Shown: positions 18,501 to 28,435 of the stretch, one piece after another | Numbering within the stretch: the first letter of the stretch is position 1 | Layout: every line of letters starts with the position of its first letter | Origin: TMP-86 sp046347195 | GTDB taxonomy: Bacteria > Pseudomonadota > Gammaproteobacteria > Steroidobacterales > Steroidobacteraceae | DNA: 64,000 nucleotides | Reading direction: 5' to 3' | NCBI GenBank assembly: GCA_046347195.1 | Contig: JAXMGQ010000004.1 | Coordinates: 94,647-158,646, forward strand | Notes under the pieces: generated by a model | Database searches by the model: none | Seen by the model: only the letters and a program-made list of their open reading frames with translations | Told to the model about the DNA's origin: nothing | Program-made: the position numbers and the translations under genes

Positions 18501-18774
18501 GGTCGACGAGCCGAGCGAAGCGGCCGTTCCGCACGAGCTCGTAGGTGTTGGATGAAGCGGCGGTGACGGCCTCGAGGGCCAGCTCCGGCACGAACTCCGC
18601 GCCCGAGCCGTCGAGAAACTCGACCTGCCAGCGCGTGCTGCCCTTCCGCGACTCGGTGGCACCCGTCAGGATTCCGATCCGCGCGGGATCTGACTTGAGG
18701 CGCACGCGACGCCCAGCCTGGAACTCGCCGCCTGCATTCGCATCGCCCGTGCCGGCGTCGGCGCCGGCGCTCAC
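15554..18774 (-). pseudogene. drmD: DrmD-like SNF2 helicase, many frameshifts
   Basis: One SNF2-type helicase of about 1070 aa, broken by a dozen or more frame switches. Read across frames it keeps every landmark in order: N-terminal RVRLKSDPARIGILTG domain, motif I ILIADEVGLGKTIEAGLIW, motif II LTIVDEAHYLRN, motif III VLLSATPVQM (about 17890), motif V EIASEGVDLQFSSVVV (about 16890) and motif VI RIEQRIGRIDRIGQ. The piece at 15554-16342 is its C-terminal domain, joined through FFQGRYLGCRFVVQDPVQL. Visible switches include about 18215, 18150, 18080, 17900, 17515, 17090, 17030, 16920, 16640 and 16440. DrmD defines class 1 DISARM. As read, no functional helicase can be made. Confidence 0.78.
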
Positions 18775-18833
18775 GGTCCGTTCCCCCTGAATTGCCGAGA
18801 CTGTCCCTTTCGTGCCATCGGTCCTCGAGTCCG

Positions 18834-20558
18834 TCAGCCGACCACGCGGCGGCTGAACTGCTGCGCGAGTTCCTCGTAGGTACGTCTCGACTGCTCGGGG
18901 ATGAACACCGAGAGCATCGTGCGCGCACGCGACAGGCCGACGTAGTAGAGCTGGGCGTATTTCGGGTTTCCGAGGTCGACGAGATCGATCGCAAGGACCA
19001 CTTTGCGCTCGAGACCCTTGAACGCGTGCATCGTCGAGTAGTGGATCGCGGTCTTCGAGTCGCCCGCCGCGTCGATCGGAGTGATCTCCAGGTTCGCCAC
19101 GCGATCCAGGCCCGCCAGCACGGAGTTTTCCTGGCGCCTTGCGGACAGGATGACCATGTCCCGGGGTCCGACTCCGCCGGCAAGCAGTGTTCGGACCGAT
19201 TCCGTGAGTCGGCGATGGAAGTCCGTGACGTCGCTGTAGAAGACCTCCTTGACCGGCGGGCCAACGGCGGCCACACCGACGGAGACATCGAGCCCCGAGA
19301 CCAGTCCCGTCTCAGTCGCGATCTGGCGCGTGTTTCGACAGTTCTCCGACAGCTCGTAGCGCGCGAAGCCGATGTCCTCCAGCCAACCCAGCGCCGTGTC
19401 GCTGTCCTTTCCGTAGATGTTCTGCAGCGGATCCTGGAACAGATGCCAGCTGCCGGTCGCCAGACCGCCCTTGACCAGGACATCCGCGGCCTCGAGGTTC
19501 TCCCTGGTCAGCAGGTCCTGCGCCTCGTCGACGACGAGCGCGTCGAATTCCTCGACGCCCGTGCTGCAGGCCGCCTCGAAGAAGGTCAGGGGATAGGTCC
19601 GACCAAAGAGCTCGCGCTCGTTCTCCGCCATCTCGAGGCGCGGCAGGAGCCCGGCACGTGCGATGACCTCGCGGTAAAAAGCGTGGATCGGTCGCACCGT
19701 GACGCGATCGCCGCCCTTCTCCACTGCGAGACCGGATTCGAGGTGTCGCGCCAGCAGCTTGTTGAAGCACAGCAGCAGGACGCGCTTACCGCCTCGCGCG
19801 AGGTCCAGGGCACGATCGACGGCGAGCACGGTCTTGCCGGTGCCCGCCTGCCCGCTTACCAGGGTGCGCGGATTGTTCCGCATGCCGCGAACGAGGCGGC
19901 GCTGCTGCTCGGTCAGCTCGATGAGTTCCCGCTCGATGCCCGTAAGGTGGCTTGCGAGGCAGAAGTTCGACTCGACATCGGGTCGCAGGAGCTGGCGCAG
20001 CACGGAGAGTTCGGGCCGGGAGATCTGGCGAACCGCTCGCCCCCGACGCTCATTCAGGGACTGTTCCCAGAAGGTCGCAAGGCGGCCGATGTAGAAGCCG
20101 AGGTTTCGATCGAAGCCGCGGCTGTCGAGCAGGACAGCCGGCTCGATCTCCGGGCCCGTGGCTTCAAAGCGCTCGAACGGCATGACGACGCCGTAGCCGA
20201 ACAGGATGTCCCGGAACTGGCCGGCCTCCTCGATAGGCTTCTGTACCGCGATCATGGCCGATCTCGCCTGCTCGAATGGCCCCTCGTTGCGCATGTAGGT
20301 CTGCGCTCCGTCGAGAGAGGTGACGGTCCACTTGCCGTCCTTGCAGGCGACCCGGCCTCCCTTCACCTCGATCACGAACACGCCCCGTGGGCAGAGCACG
20401 ACGAAGTCAGCCTCGCCCCACACCTTGTGGGAATGTCCGGACAGACCGAGGGAATGCAGGACAATCCAGTCAGCCGGTAGTTCGCGTTCGAACCGCTGGA
20501 ATACCATTCGCTCGCTGCGTGTGCAGGCCTTCGGCGTATCGGGGATCAGCACGGCCAC
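18834..20558 (-). CDS. NERD nuclease-SF1 helicase fusion
   Basis: A 574-aa protein starting at a GTG two bases after the drmB stop. The N-terminal NERD domain (about 10-130) carries the PD-(D/E)xK-like pattern GEADFVVLCPRGVFVIEVKGG. The rest is a UvrD/DUF2075-type superfamily 1 helicase: Walker A VSGQAGTGKTVLA, Walker B ALVVDEAQDLL, LFQDPLQNIYG, ELSENCRNTRQIA, STMHAFKGLERKVVLAI and YVGLSRARTMLSVF. The frame is uninterrupted although both neighbouring genes are broken. A DNA-targeting nuclease-translocase is likely. Its tight placement between drmB and drmD suggests it belongs to the system. Confidence 0.87.
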   Translation of the reverse strand: MAVLIPDTPKACTRSERMVFQRFERELPADWIVLHSLGLSGHSHKVWGEADFVVLCPRGVFVIEVKGGRVACKDGKWTVTSLDGAQTYMRNEGPFEQARSAMIAVQKPIEEAGQFRDILFGYGVVMPFERFEATGPEIEPAVLLDSRGFDRNLGFYIGRLATFWEQSLNERRGRAVRQISRPELSVLRQLLRPDVESNFCLASHLTGIERELIELTEQQRRLVRGMRNNPRTLVSGQAGTGKTVLAVDRALDLARGGKRVLLLCFNKLLARHLESGLAVEKGGDRVTVRPIHAFYREVIARAGLLPRLEMAENERELFGRTYPLTFFEAACSTGVEEFDALVVDEAQDLLTRENLEAADVLVKGGLATGSWHLFQDPLQNIYGKDSDTALGWLEDIGFARYELSENCRNTRQIATETGLVSGLDVSVGVAAVGPPVKEVFYSDVTDFHRRLTESVRTLLAGGVGPRDMVILSARRQENSVLAGLDRVANLEITPIDAAGDSKTAIHYSTMHAFKGLERKVVLAIDLVDLGNPKYAQLYYVGLSRARTMLSVFIPEQSRRTYEELAQQFSRRVVG

Positions 20559-20559
20559 G

Positions 20560-22430
20560 TCAGGCTCCCGGCTCCTCGAGACCGTCGAAGAAGCCCTTCC
20601 AGCCGCCTTGCGGAGGTCCGACGAGCACCATCCGGTCCAGCTCCCGATTGAACTTCTCGCATGCGGTCTCCGGCACGAGCAGGCACGAATGGCAGGCCGC
20701 TCCACTGACGAGCTCTCCCGTTGCGGCGGGATCAGTCTCGCTGCAGACCGGATCGTTGGGACACCACTGAAGGGCCCGGACCGTCCGCCGGACAATCGCC
20801 TCGAGCTGCACGGGCTCCGCCAGTCTGACGAGTCCGCCCAGACTGCCCTCGGAATCCGGCGAACCCGTGTACACGAGCACTCCCTGCATCGTGTCGCGAT
20901 CCTCGTTGGGCTCCGCGACGTAGAGCCGCTCGCGCAGCGCGGACGACGAGTATCCGCAGTCGACGGCGAGCTGCCGGATGAGGGCGTGGGCGAACGAATG
21001 CACGAGCAGCAGACGGGGTGTAATCGGATACTCGACCTCGTAACCGCGCCGCGCCGCGAACTCGCGATGCTGTTCATCGAGAACCCGGGCGCGGTCAGTG
21101 ACCGCCGGGTTCTGCCCGATCCAATTCCGGACGGCGTCCGCCCGGAATCTGAGGAAGATGCCTTCGCCGCGAATGTCAGCCCCGGGTAGCCAGGTCGGCG
21201 GCTGGGTGGAGAGCGGCGAGATCCTGCCGTTCGCGAGTTCCTCGATGATCCGGTCTGCCGACACCGGCAAGGGCTGGATCCGCGTGAACCCGGCGAGCGC
21301 GCGGATTTCCCGCAGCCGGGACACCGCTCCAATGAGGTCGAACCACCGCTCGAGGCCCGCCGGGGCGGCGCCACCGTGTTGCGAAACTGATCGACGAACA
21401 CCCCACTCGCCGACGGATCGAGCGTGGTCGTGCCGAGAGCATGGTATTCCTCGGCGCGGACGGCGCCCTCGGATGCCCGGTCCTCGCCGGACTCGATGGC
21501 CACTCGTCGCTCGCAGGCCGCGACGACCACTTCGAAGGGCACGTCGTTCTTGGCCGCGATCGCCTTCAGCGTCTCCTGCCGCGCGACATCCGGCAGCGCT
21601 GCGACGATGCTCCAGTGCTCATCGAGCATCTGGAACACGGCCTCGGACACGGGTGGAATCGAGAGGGCGGACGCAATGACCGGAAAGTGGACGTTCGACG
21701 CGCCGCGCTGCAGCGTCCTCGGTGCCTCCGCACAACCGGCCACAGTTCGAATCAACCACGGCTGCCGCCCCGAGCATCGATAGCCGCGAAGCCCGTCCCG
21801 GTCAAACGCGCTCAGCAGCGAGTTCGGCGGCGATCCGCAGTTCCTGCAGAGGACCCGGAGGTCGGCGAGCGAGGCACTCTCGCCGCGGGACTCGAGGTAG
21901 ATCTGCGGCGCACTGCAGGTTCCTTCTGGGCGTCCCTTGTGTGCCCATGATACCCAGGGGAAATCGTCGATGTGTCCGCCGACGCAGGCGACGACAAAGC
22001 GGACGGGATTCACGCGCGGCGGCTTCGGGCCCGGATGCGCATTGCACACCAGCGAGACCGTGTCTGCGGCCAGCCCGAACGGCGCATTCGGCTTCCCCAG
22101 CCGGTGGCACTTCGGGCACTCGTGCCACTCGGGGAACCGTACCGCGGGGATGGCGTAGCGCGCATCGACCAGCGACCGATCCCAGTCGTGCTCGCCGACG
22201 ATCGGCGCCTGCCAGAAGCCACGCACGCCGAGCTGCGCCTGAAGGCGGGGCTCGAAGATCTCCATGCTCGTCCGGCGCGCGTTCCGGGTCTGAGTCTCCC
22301 AGTCGGTCAGGCCCATAGGCATGAAGGAGCCGTGCTCGAGATCGATGATCGCGCCAATCGCATAGGTGGAGAGCACCTGCGAGCGGCGAACCTGCCCGAG
22401 TCCCGCAATCCAGGGTGTTGCCGTTGCCAT
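20560..22430 (-). pseudogene. drmB: DrmB-like DUF1998 protein, one frameshift
   Basis: About 624 aa in two frames. The first (22430 to about 21360) starts MATATPWIAGLGQVRRSQV, then STYAIGAIIDLEHGSFMPMG, a Cys cluster HECPKCHRLGKPN, and VLCRNCGSPPNSLLSAF. The second resumes at GLERWFDLIGAVSRLREIRALAGF and gives the DUF1998 domain: LLLVHSFAHALIRQLAVDCGY, GVLVYTGSPDSEGSLGGLV, WCPNDPVCSE, AACHSCLLVPETACEKFN. The switch at about 21357 fits one missing base. The paired cysteines probably bind zinc. DrmB works with DrmA as the DISARM core. It starts 35 bases after the drmA stop. Confidence 0.85.
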
Positions 22431-22465
22431 GGTTCCAGCCGCTCTTCGCGAAGGCATTCGCGCCC

Positions 22466-25400
22466 CTATAGCCTCTTGAGGACAAACACGGTCGAGGGCT
22501 CGATCTCCCTCAGCGAATTCGGCGTCGCCCAGCTTGCCGTGTCGGATTGCCGCGTCCCGCTCCGCGTCCCTCATCAGGTGAGGCCGCGGAGTCGCTCCCG
22601 AACGCGGCGCCCAGTACACGAGTGCACCCCCGACGCTCGCTGGCTCGTGCCCCGCTCCGACCAGATCGCCATGATGCGCTCCAGATCCAGGCGCGTTCCC
22701 TGGATCTCGAGCCCTGTCCCACCCTCCTCGGCGCGGCGAGCGAGGTTCGCGACGATCGCCTCCACCTCGGGATCGATCTCGAAGCGGACAGCGTCGGCCT
22801 CGCTGCGCAGGCCGGCCACGAGATGGCGAACCGCCGCCACTAGCACTGCATGCAGTGCCTTGTCAGCGCGCGCGGCGCCCAGGGCGTCACGCTCGTCGCC
22901 TCGACTGCGCGGTACAGCGCTTGGTGATAGCTGCGGAAATGCTCAAAGTGAGACAGGTCCCGGGCGCGCGAAGTTCAGCAGGGTCACGACCAGACCGGGA
23001 TGGGTACGGCCGACTCGGCTCGTCGCCTGGATGTACTCGGCCGTCGACTTCGGCTGACCGTTGACGACCATCAGACCGAGCCGGGGAACATCGACTCCGA
23101 CGGAGATCATGTTGCTGGCGAGCACGGCGTCCTCGGCATCGGCCGCAAAAGGATCTGAGGGATCCGCGAGCGGCCGCTCGAGCTCCGCCAGACGCGTCGG
23201 GATCTCGCTCGACTTGACGCGGCCGCTGAGCTCCTTCGGGTCGACCTTGAACGTCCGTTCGGCGGTTCCGAGACGTCGCGCCAGGAATCGGATCGTCCTG
23301 GGCACGTCATCCTGCAGCATCACGAGGGCCCGCCCAGTTCGCGCAGGCTGTTGAAGTAGACGAGCGCCGTCCAGTACGGGTCGACGGCCAGATCGGCGTG
23401 CGGATTGCGCTCGCGGATGCTGTGAATGCCCTGCATCAGGGCGCTCACCGCTCCCTGGAGCGCGAACTTCGGGCTGCGTCCGGCCGATGACAGGCCGACG
23501 TATAGCCGATCGGGTCCCTTCTCGTCCCGCACCGAGAAGAACGAGTCCGAAGCGTCGAGGCCCGGCGGCGGGAACTGGAAGACCTCGCGGTCGAAGAGTG
23601 CCCGCACCTGCCTGCGCGCTCGTCCGATCGTCGCCGTCGAACCGATGATCTTCGGCCGATGCCCGTGTTCGTCGGTGCACAGCAGGTCAACGACCGACTC
23701 GTATAGCCCGACCATGGAACCGAGCGGACCGGAGATCAGGTGCAGCTCGTCCTGGATGATCAGGGACGGCCGCTCCGGAGTGTCCCTCCCGAACAGCGCC
23801 CGCAGATCCGGGCGGCGCGGCAGCTGCGCAAACTTGTCGACGGTGCCGATGAGCAGCGAGGTGGGCGCCGTGTAGATATCCTCATCGACCGTCGTGATCG
23901 GCAGCACGTTGTCATGCTCCGGGCAGGAAGGCGACCCGCAGCGGATCTCGAGACGCGCAGGCATCGCCGGCACCTCGTAGCGATCCGGCCCCAGCGGCGA
24001 TCCGCAGACCGGGCAGGCGAGCAGCAGGCGTGGCGTCGAGCGAACCTGGGCGCCGGCCCGCTCCTCCTCGATGGACTTGCGCGCGGCCTCGCGCCGGTTC
24101 GGAGTGGTCTCGTCGCCGACGTAGAGACCCAGGGAGATCGGCGCGGCGCCGAGGCGCTTCCCCTGCGCACGACGGATTCGGTCACAGGCGACGATCAACG
24201 CAGCGGCACGCTGGAACTGCTGGACCGTCAGAAGCCTCAGCGTGTAGCGCATCAGGACGTCGACGCCGCCGGACTGCCTGCGAAACGGCGAGGCCAGCCG
24301 CCGATGGAAGATCGTGAATGCCGTGAGGCCGAGATAGGCCTCGGTCTTGCCGCCGCCGGTGGGAAACCACAGCAGATCCATGATGCCGCGATCGGTGTCG
24401 CCGGGGTTGACGATCGAGGGCAGCGTCATCAGCAGGAAGGCGAGCTGGAAGGGGTGCCAGACGAGCGCGCGAGCGCGCCTGCCCTTCGACGGATACCGGG
24501 ACTGGGCGTCCATGGCCTCGTTGGCCAGCATGAACGCCGTCCATGCCGGGTCGTCGGTCCTCAGCAGGTCGGCGCCGCGAGCCATGCGCTTGCGGGCGCT
24601 CTCGCAGCGCTCCGCGTGCTGAAGTGCGGTCTGCCGCAGTGATTCCTCGAGCATCGAGGCCGGGGCGCGCACTTCGGATTCGATCCAGGTACCGTACACG
24701 GCCACGAACTCGTCCAGCGCCAAGCAGACGGCGCTCCGGTTGGCATTCTGAGCCAGCCACACCGCCGCGAACGGACTCGGGTCGCGTGTGCGCAGCGGCG
24801 CGAGGAGCTGGTGGCCCTCGGGCGTGGTGCCGGCCACCGACTGCCGCGGGATCCATGCGGTCCGTACCGTTTTCACGAGACCGCCGGAAGGACGCGACCA
24901 GTCGGCGGAAACACCGTGCCCAACCGCGAACTCGATGGAACGGCGGTAGATGAGCGCATTGCTGCGGGCATCGTCGTCGTCCGACGCCAGTGCGCTGCGG
25001 ACGGGCGAGGATCTGCGGGTCGCCGTCGCGGCTGACGGCGGTCACGTTGATGGCCGCCTGGAACAGGAGCGCACGGTCGCGCAGGGCGCCCTCCTCTTCG
25101 TGCGCTTCGTTGATCAAGGTGACGGTGACGATCACGTCGCCGCCCAACGGACGCTGCTTGACATCAACGCGGAGCGTCCGATCCTCGATGTCCGATCCGC
25201 CCGGCCGCCGGAAGCGGAATTCCTGCTGGAGCAATGGGGTCGCAGACACCGGCACCGACAATGAGTAATCGAGCGGCCTGCGGACCCAACGGATCCTGGG
25301 TCGCGGTTTGCGACCTGGGGCTGCCGGACTCTGCCCCGAGGCACCGCCGGTGACCTCCGGGGTGCTCTCGCCGGTTTCCTCTGCGGGTGCCGGCGGCTCC

Positions 25401-25756
25401 TTGTGAGGTTCCTCCTGACGGGGCTCGTATCGCGCCGTGCCCGCGAGGCTGATCTCCAGCATCGCGTCACGGCAGACCGTAAACGTGAGGCCCGCGGAAC
25501 ACGGGCGCATCAGCCGGTAGCCGGCGACACCATCATCAAGCGACGCATCGTCGTCCGACACGCCGCCGCACGCGTTCGCATCGTCCTCGGCCGGACCGAC
25601 CATGCTGCCCCGCGGCCAGAGGATGCCGGTCAGGTAGGTATCGGCCGGACTCGAGTCGAGCACTTCGTCGGGTGTCATCGGACCGAGGAGCAGCTGCTCC
25701 AGTGCACCGACCACCGCCTCGCGCACCTCGCGCGCGTCAGGCTCGTTTGTTGTCAT
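22466..25756 (-). pseudogene. drmA: DrmA-like DISARM helicase, about six frameshifts
   Basis: A helicase of about 1096 aa. It starts MTTNEPDAREVREAVVGALE and shifts at about 25000 (fits one inserted base), 23333, 22955, 22868, 22630 and 22535. The long middle frame has motif I LLWFPTGGGKTEAYLGL, motif II LIIQDELHLISGPLGSMVGL, motif III GSTATIGRA and a zinc-type cluster CPVCGSPLG...CGSPSCPEH. Next come SNMISVGVDVPRLGLMVVNG and EYIQATSRVGRTHPGLVV (motifs V and VI), SHFEHFRSYHQALYRAVEATSVTP, and a C terminus ending SLREIEPSTVFVLKRL at 22466. DrmA is the DISARM core helicase. As read it is inactive. Confidence 0.85.
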
Positions 25757-25777
25757 CCGCGTCTCCGACTGCCGTCG

Positions 25778-27760
25778 TCAAGTCCTGCGGGGGTACGTCT
25801 TTCCCGATGCCAGACCGTGCAGCGTGATGCCGAGCCACAGCCCGCTCGTGGCCCAGGGCTCCGCTGCATCGTGGCGCTCGTCCGACCGCCTGCTGTAGGT
25901 AACCACATCCGCGATGCGCAGATTGTAGAGAGTCTTCGGTAAAGAGTATCCCTTCGGGGACAACACTTCCGACAGGTCATGAGGAACCTGCGCCATCGTC
26001 CGACCCAACAGCAAGCCCGGCTTGCCGTCCTGCTGCAGACGGATGTCGTAGACGAAACGCAAATGCGTTCCCGGCAGTGGCGTCTTGCAGAGAACGACCT
26101 TTCGTCCGGGCAAAGTTGCGGCACCCTTGACCAGCATCTCCTGCAGCTCCTTGACCCGGCTGTCACTCCCGTGCAGCCCGGCCGACACGAAGCTCGCCGG
26201 GTCGATGTCCCCCGGCAGGCCGACCTCGAGGACAAGCCATCGGTTGCGCCACTGGTTCCAGCGCGTTCTGGTCTCGTTCCCGAAGGTCCGAGGGAACAGG
26301 GGATACATGCGATCCGGGTCAATCCGGCCGAGCCGATTCGCGGCGCGGCTGATGGCAACGAACAGAACATTGGCCTCCTCGCGGGCCTCATCCGCCGACA
26401 TCTCCTCGTCCCGGACCTCATCGGCTTCATTGCGAGGCGACGAGTGGATTCCCACCGTGTCGTACTCCATCCCCTTGGATTGATGCACCGTGGTCACGGT
26501 CACGGTACTGCGGTGCAGGGTCGCATCGTCCGGCAGCTGGTCCGGCCACGCGACACGCTCGCGTAGCGTTGGGAGATCCACGGCGTCCGCGCCGCCGCGT
26601 ACCGCCGCAATCCGCCTCAGCATTTCCCAGGCAACGTCGACGGGAGGGATCTCGAGCGCGCTCACGAGCGCTCGGGCCTCCGGCGATCCGTAGAGATGAG
26701 CGTAGATGCGATCGAACCGCGCCCGATCCACGCTCGATCCCTTGCACGGTCCGAGCGTCGCTCCGATCCATGCCGGCACCGCCGCCGACGATGACCCCGC
26801 TTCCAGGTCGATCCGGACCGGCGGCGGAGAGTCGTCTTCACCATAGAGCGCCATGGCGAGGCGAAGTGCCTCGCCGTTCGTGCGACACAGCAGGCCCACG
26901 CTGGTTCGGCCACTGTCCGAGAGCGCAGCGATCGTGAGTCCCTCTTCATCGAGCCGCTTGGCATGGGCCACCAGCTTCTGAAGTGCATCCAGCTTCGTCG
27001 CAGGCGTCGTCCGGCGCGACAGGATCGAGCGCGCGGCGTCGACCACTCGCGCGAGCCGCGGCTCGGCCCGGTAGTTCTGCGTCAGGCTCAGTTCCTGAAG
27101 GTCCGCACGGCGGGCCGCTCGCAGCCGACTGAACAGTTCCCTGGAGGTGAAGGCGTCGAATCCTGGAATCGCCGATCGGTCCAGCGAGAACCCATAAATG
27201 GCCTGATGTTCGTCGCCGAGCACAGTGAATCCGCTCTCGCCCGTTCCCACGGGACAGACGAGATCGAGCAGCTCGAGGACAAGTGCCCCGCGGGCGCCGG
27301 ACAGATCCTGGAACTCGTCGACGATAACGTGCCGCAGGTCGCGCAGGTTGCCTCGTACCTCCTCACGCCTCTCGCCTTTGATGTGATCGACCAGCAGCGC
27401 GATGTTGGCCTCATACCGATTGCGCCCGCAGAGCAGTTCGCGCGCGGGATGATTCAGGAGCCTCAATTGCCGGAAGGTCCAGGAATCGAACGTCCGTATC
27501 GACAGGTGCCGGAGCTCCTCCAGCGTGCTGGCGCCCCCTTCGACAGCCAATGCGTCGATGCGATTGGTGAGTGTCTTGACGGCGTTGCGGCAAAACGAGA
27601 GGACCGCGATCCGGCCCGGTTCGACTCCTTTGGAGAGCAGCCACGCAAGCCGGCGGGCCACCGCCTCAGTCTTGCCGGTCCCGGGGCCGGCGAGTACGAG
27701 AATCCGGGCGCTCACCGGCGCCTCGATGACGGCACGCTGCTCGTCCGAGCACGTGATCAC
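25778..27760 (-). CDS. UvrD-like superfamily 1 helicase
   Basis: A 660-aa helicase. The GTG at 27760 overlaps the vsr stop (GTGA) and gives VITCSDEQRAVIEAPVSARI; an upstream extension inside vsr lacks family character. Motifs: Walker A LVLAGPGTGKTEAVARRLAW, Walker B HVIVDEFQDLSG, GDEHQAIYGFSL, LTQNYRAEPRLARV, VTTVHQSKGMEYDTVGI and NVLFVAISRAANRL. The last 150 residues are not a standard UvrD C terminus and could hold a partner-binding domain. The frame is intact. It ends 21 bases before the drmA start. Role within the defence operon is inferred from position. Confidence 0.88.
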   Translation of the reverse strand: MITCSDEQRAVIEAPVSARILVLAGPGTGKTEAVARRLAWLLSKGVEPGRIAVLSFCRNAVKTLTNRIDALAVEGGASTLEELRHLSIRTFDSWTFRQLRLLNHPARELLCGRNRYEANIALLVDHIKGERREEVRGNLRDLRHVIVDEFQDLSGARGALVLELLDLVCPVGTGESGFTVLGDEHQAIYGFSLDRSAIPGFDAFTSRELFSRLRAARRADLQELSLTQNYRAEPRLARVVDAARSILSRRTTPATKLDALQKLVAHAKRLDEEGLTIAALSDSGRTSVGLLCRTNGEALRLAMALYGEDDSPPPVRIDLEAGSSSAAVPAWIGATLGPCKGSSVDRARFDRIYAHLYGSPEARALVSALEIPPVDVAWEMLRRIAAVRGGADAVDLPTLRERVAWPDQLPDDATLHRSTVTVTTVHQSKGMEYDTVGIHSSPRNEADEVRDEEMSADEAREEANVLFVAISRAANRLGRIDPDRMYPLFPRTFGNETRTRWNQWRNRWLVLEVGLPGDIDPASFVSAGLHGSDSRVKELQEMLVKGAATLPGRKVVLCKTPLPGTHLRFVYDIRLQQDGKPGLLLGRTMAQVPHDLSEVLSPKGYSLPKTLYNLRIADVVTYSRRSDERHDAAEPWATSGLWLGITLHGLASGKTYPRRT

Positions 27761-28188
27761 CGGGCCGTCCCTTTCTTGCGCAGCGGGCGGATGCGACTCA
27801 GCAGACGACCGAGCGCTTCCTTCGACTCGACTTCGCATTCCCAGATGATGGAGACGTTCCAGCCGGCCTTCATCAGGGACTTCACCTGGCGCGTGTCCCG
27901 AGCCACGTTCGCGTTGAACTTGGCTTGCCAGAACGCCTTGCGCGTCGCGGGCGTGGTCGCGAAACGGCAACCCGGATGTCGATGCCAGAAGCACCCGTGG
28001 ACGAACACGGCAGAGCGCCAGCGCGGCAATACGATGTCGGGTCGGCCCGGCAGATCGGGGGCATGCAGGCGATAGCGCAGCCCGTTGCGATGGAGGAAGC
28101 TGCGTACGAGCAGTTCCGGTCGGGTATTTGCTCCCCGGATGGTCGCCATCATTCGCGAGCGTGTCCGAGGGGCCACCACGTCGATCAT
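27757..28188 (-). CDS. vsr: Very-short-patch repair endonuclease (Vsr)
   Basis: A 143-aa protein from the ATG at 28188, whose MIDVVAPRTRSRMMATIRGANTRPE matches the usual Vsr N terminus; an ATG at 28251 would add 21 residues. Conserved parts: PGRPDIVLPRWRSAVFVHGCFWHRHPGC with the catalytic Asp and zinc-binding Cys/His, then FWQAKFNANVARDTR and a final GWNVSIIWECEV. Vsr nicks at T:G mismatches from deaminated 5-methylcytosine, protecting sites methylated by a Dcm-type enzyme. Its place just after a cytosine methyltransferase fits that role. Confidence 0.92.
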   Translation of the reverse strand: MIDVVAPRTRSRMMATIRGANTRPELLVRSFLHRNGLRYRLHAPDLPGRPDIVLPRWRSAVFVHGCFWHRHPGCRFATTPATRKAFWQAKFNANVARDTRQVKSLMKAGWNVSIIWECEVESKEALGRLLSRIRPLRKKGTAR

Positions 28189-28228
28189 GCGTTGCCCTGC
28201 CTCGAGGCCGTGCTGTCCCTCGCTCCGG

Positions 28229-28435
28229 TCACGTGATCGTCTCGTGGGCATGGATCGCCGTGTTCACGTTGCGCTGTGCCACCACGACGGGCCAGTAGAA
28301 CAGAACACCCCGCCAGCCCTTCTCAGTGTCGCCGTTCTGCCGGATCAGCATGAGCATCGGAATGTCGATCGCGACCTGCTTCGCGGCGGCGCCCCCCCTG
28401 GATGAGTCCTCGACTCGGCGGACATGATCGATCAG
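28229..28435 (-). pseudogene. Short open fragment between methyltransferase and vsr
   Basis: An open stretch of 68 codons directly after the methyltransferase stop. It has no ATG until IPMLMLIRQ and reads like the C terminus of a larger protein: VAIDIPMLMLIRQNGDTEKG, WRGVLFYWPVVVAQRN, TAIHAHETIT. The GWRG-FYWPV pattern reminds me of the end of Z1-domain proteins, which occur in restriction-type operons, but this is only an impression. It could be the tail of a gene whose body was deleted between the methyltransferase and vsr. Confidence 0.35.

Noticed and set aside
18792..20480. 562-codon plus-strand open frame across the NERD helicase
   Set aside because: Antisense shadow; every helicase motif lies on the minus strand and this frame shows no family.
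18834..22619. A single 1261-aa protein joining DrmB and the NERD helicase
   Set aside because: The middle of this frame (about 21360-20580) is out-of-frame, Arg/Ser-rich sequence. The real DrmB C terminus and stop lie in another frame and the helicase has its own GTG.
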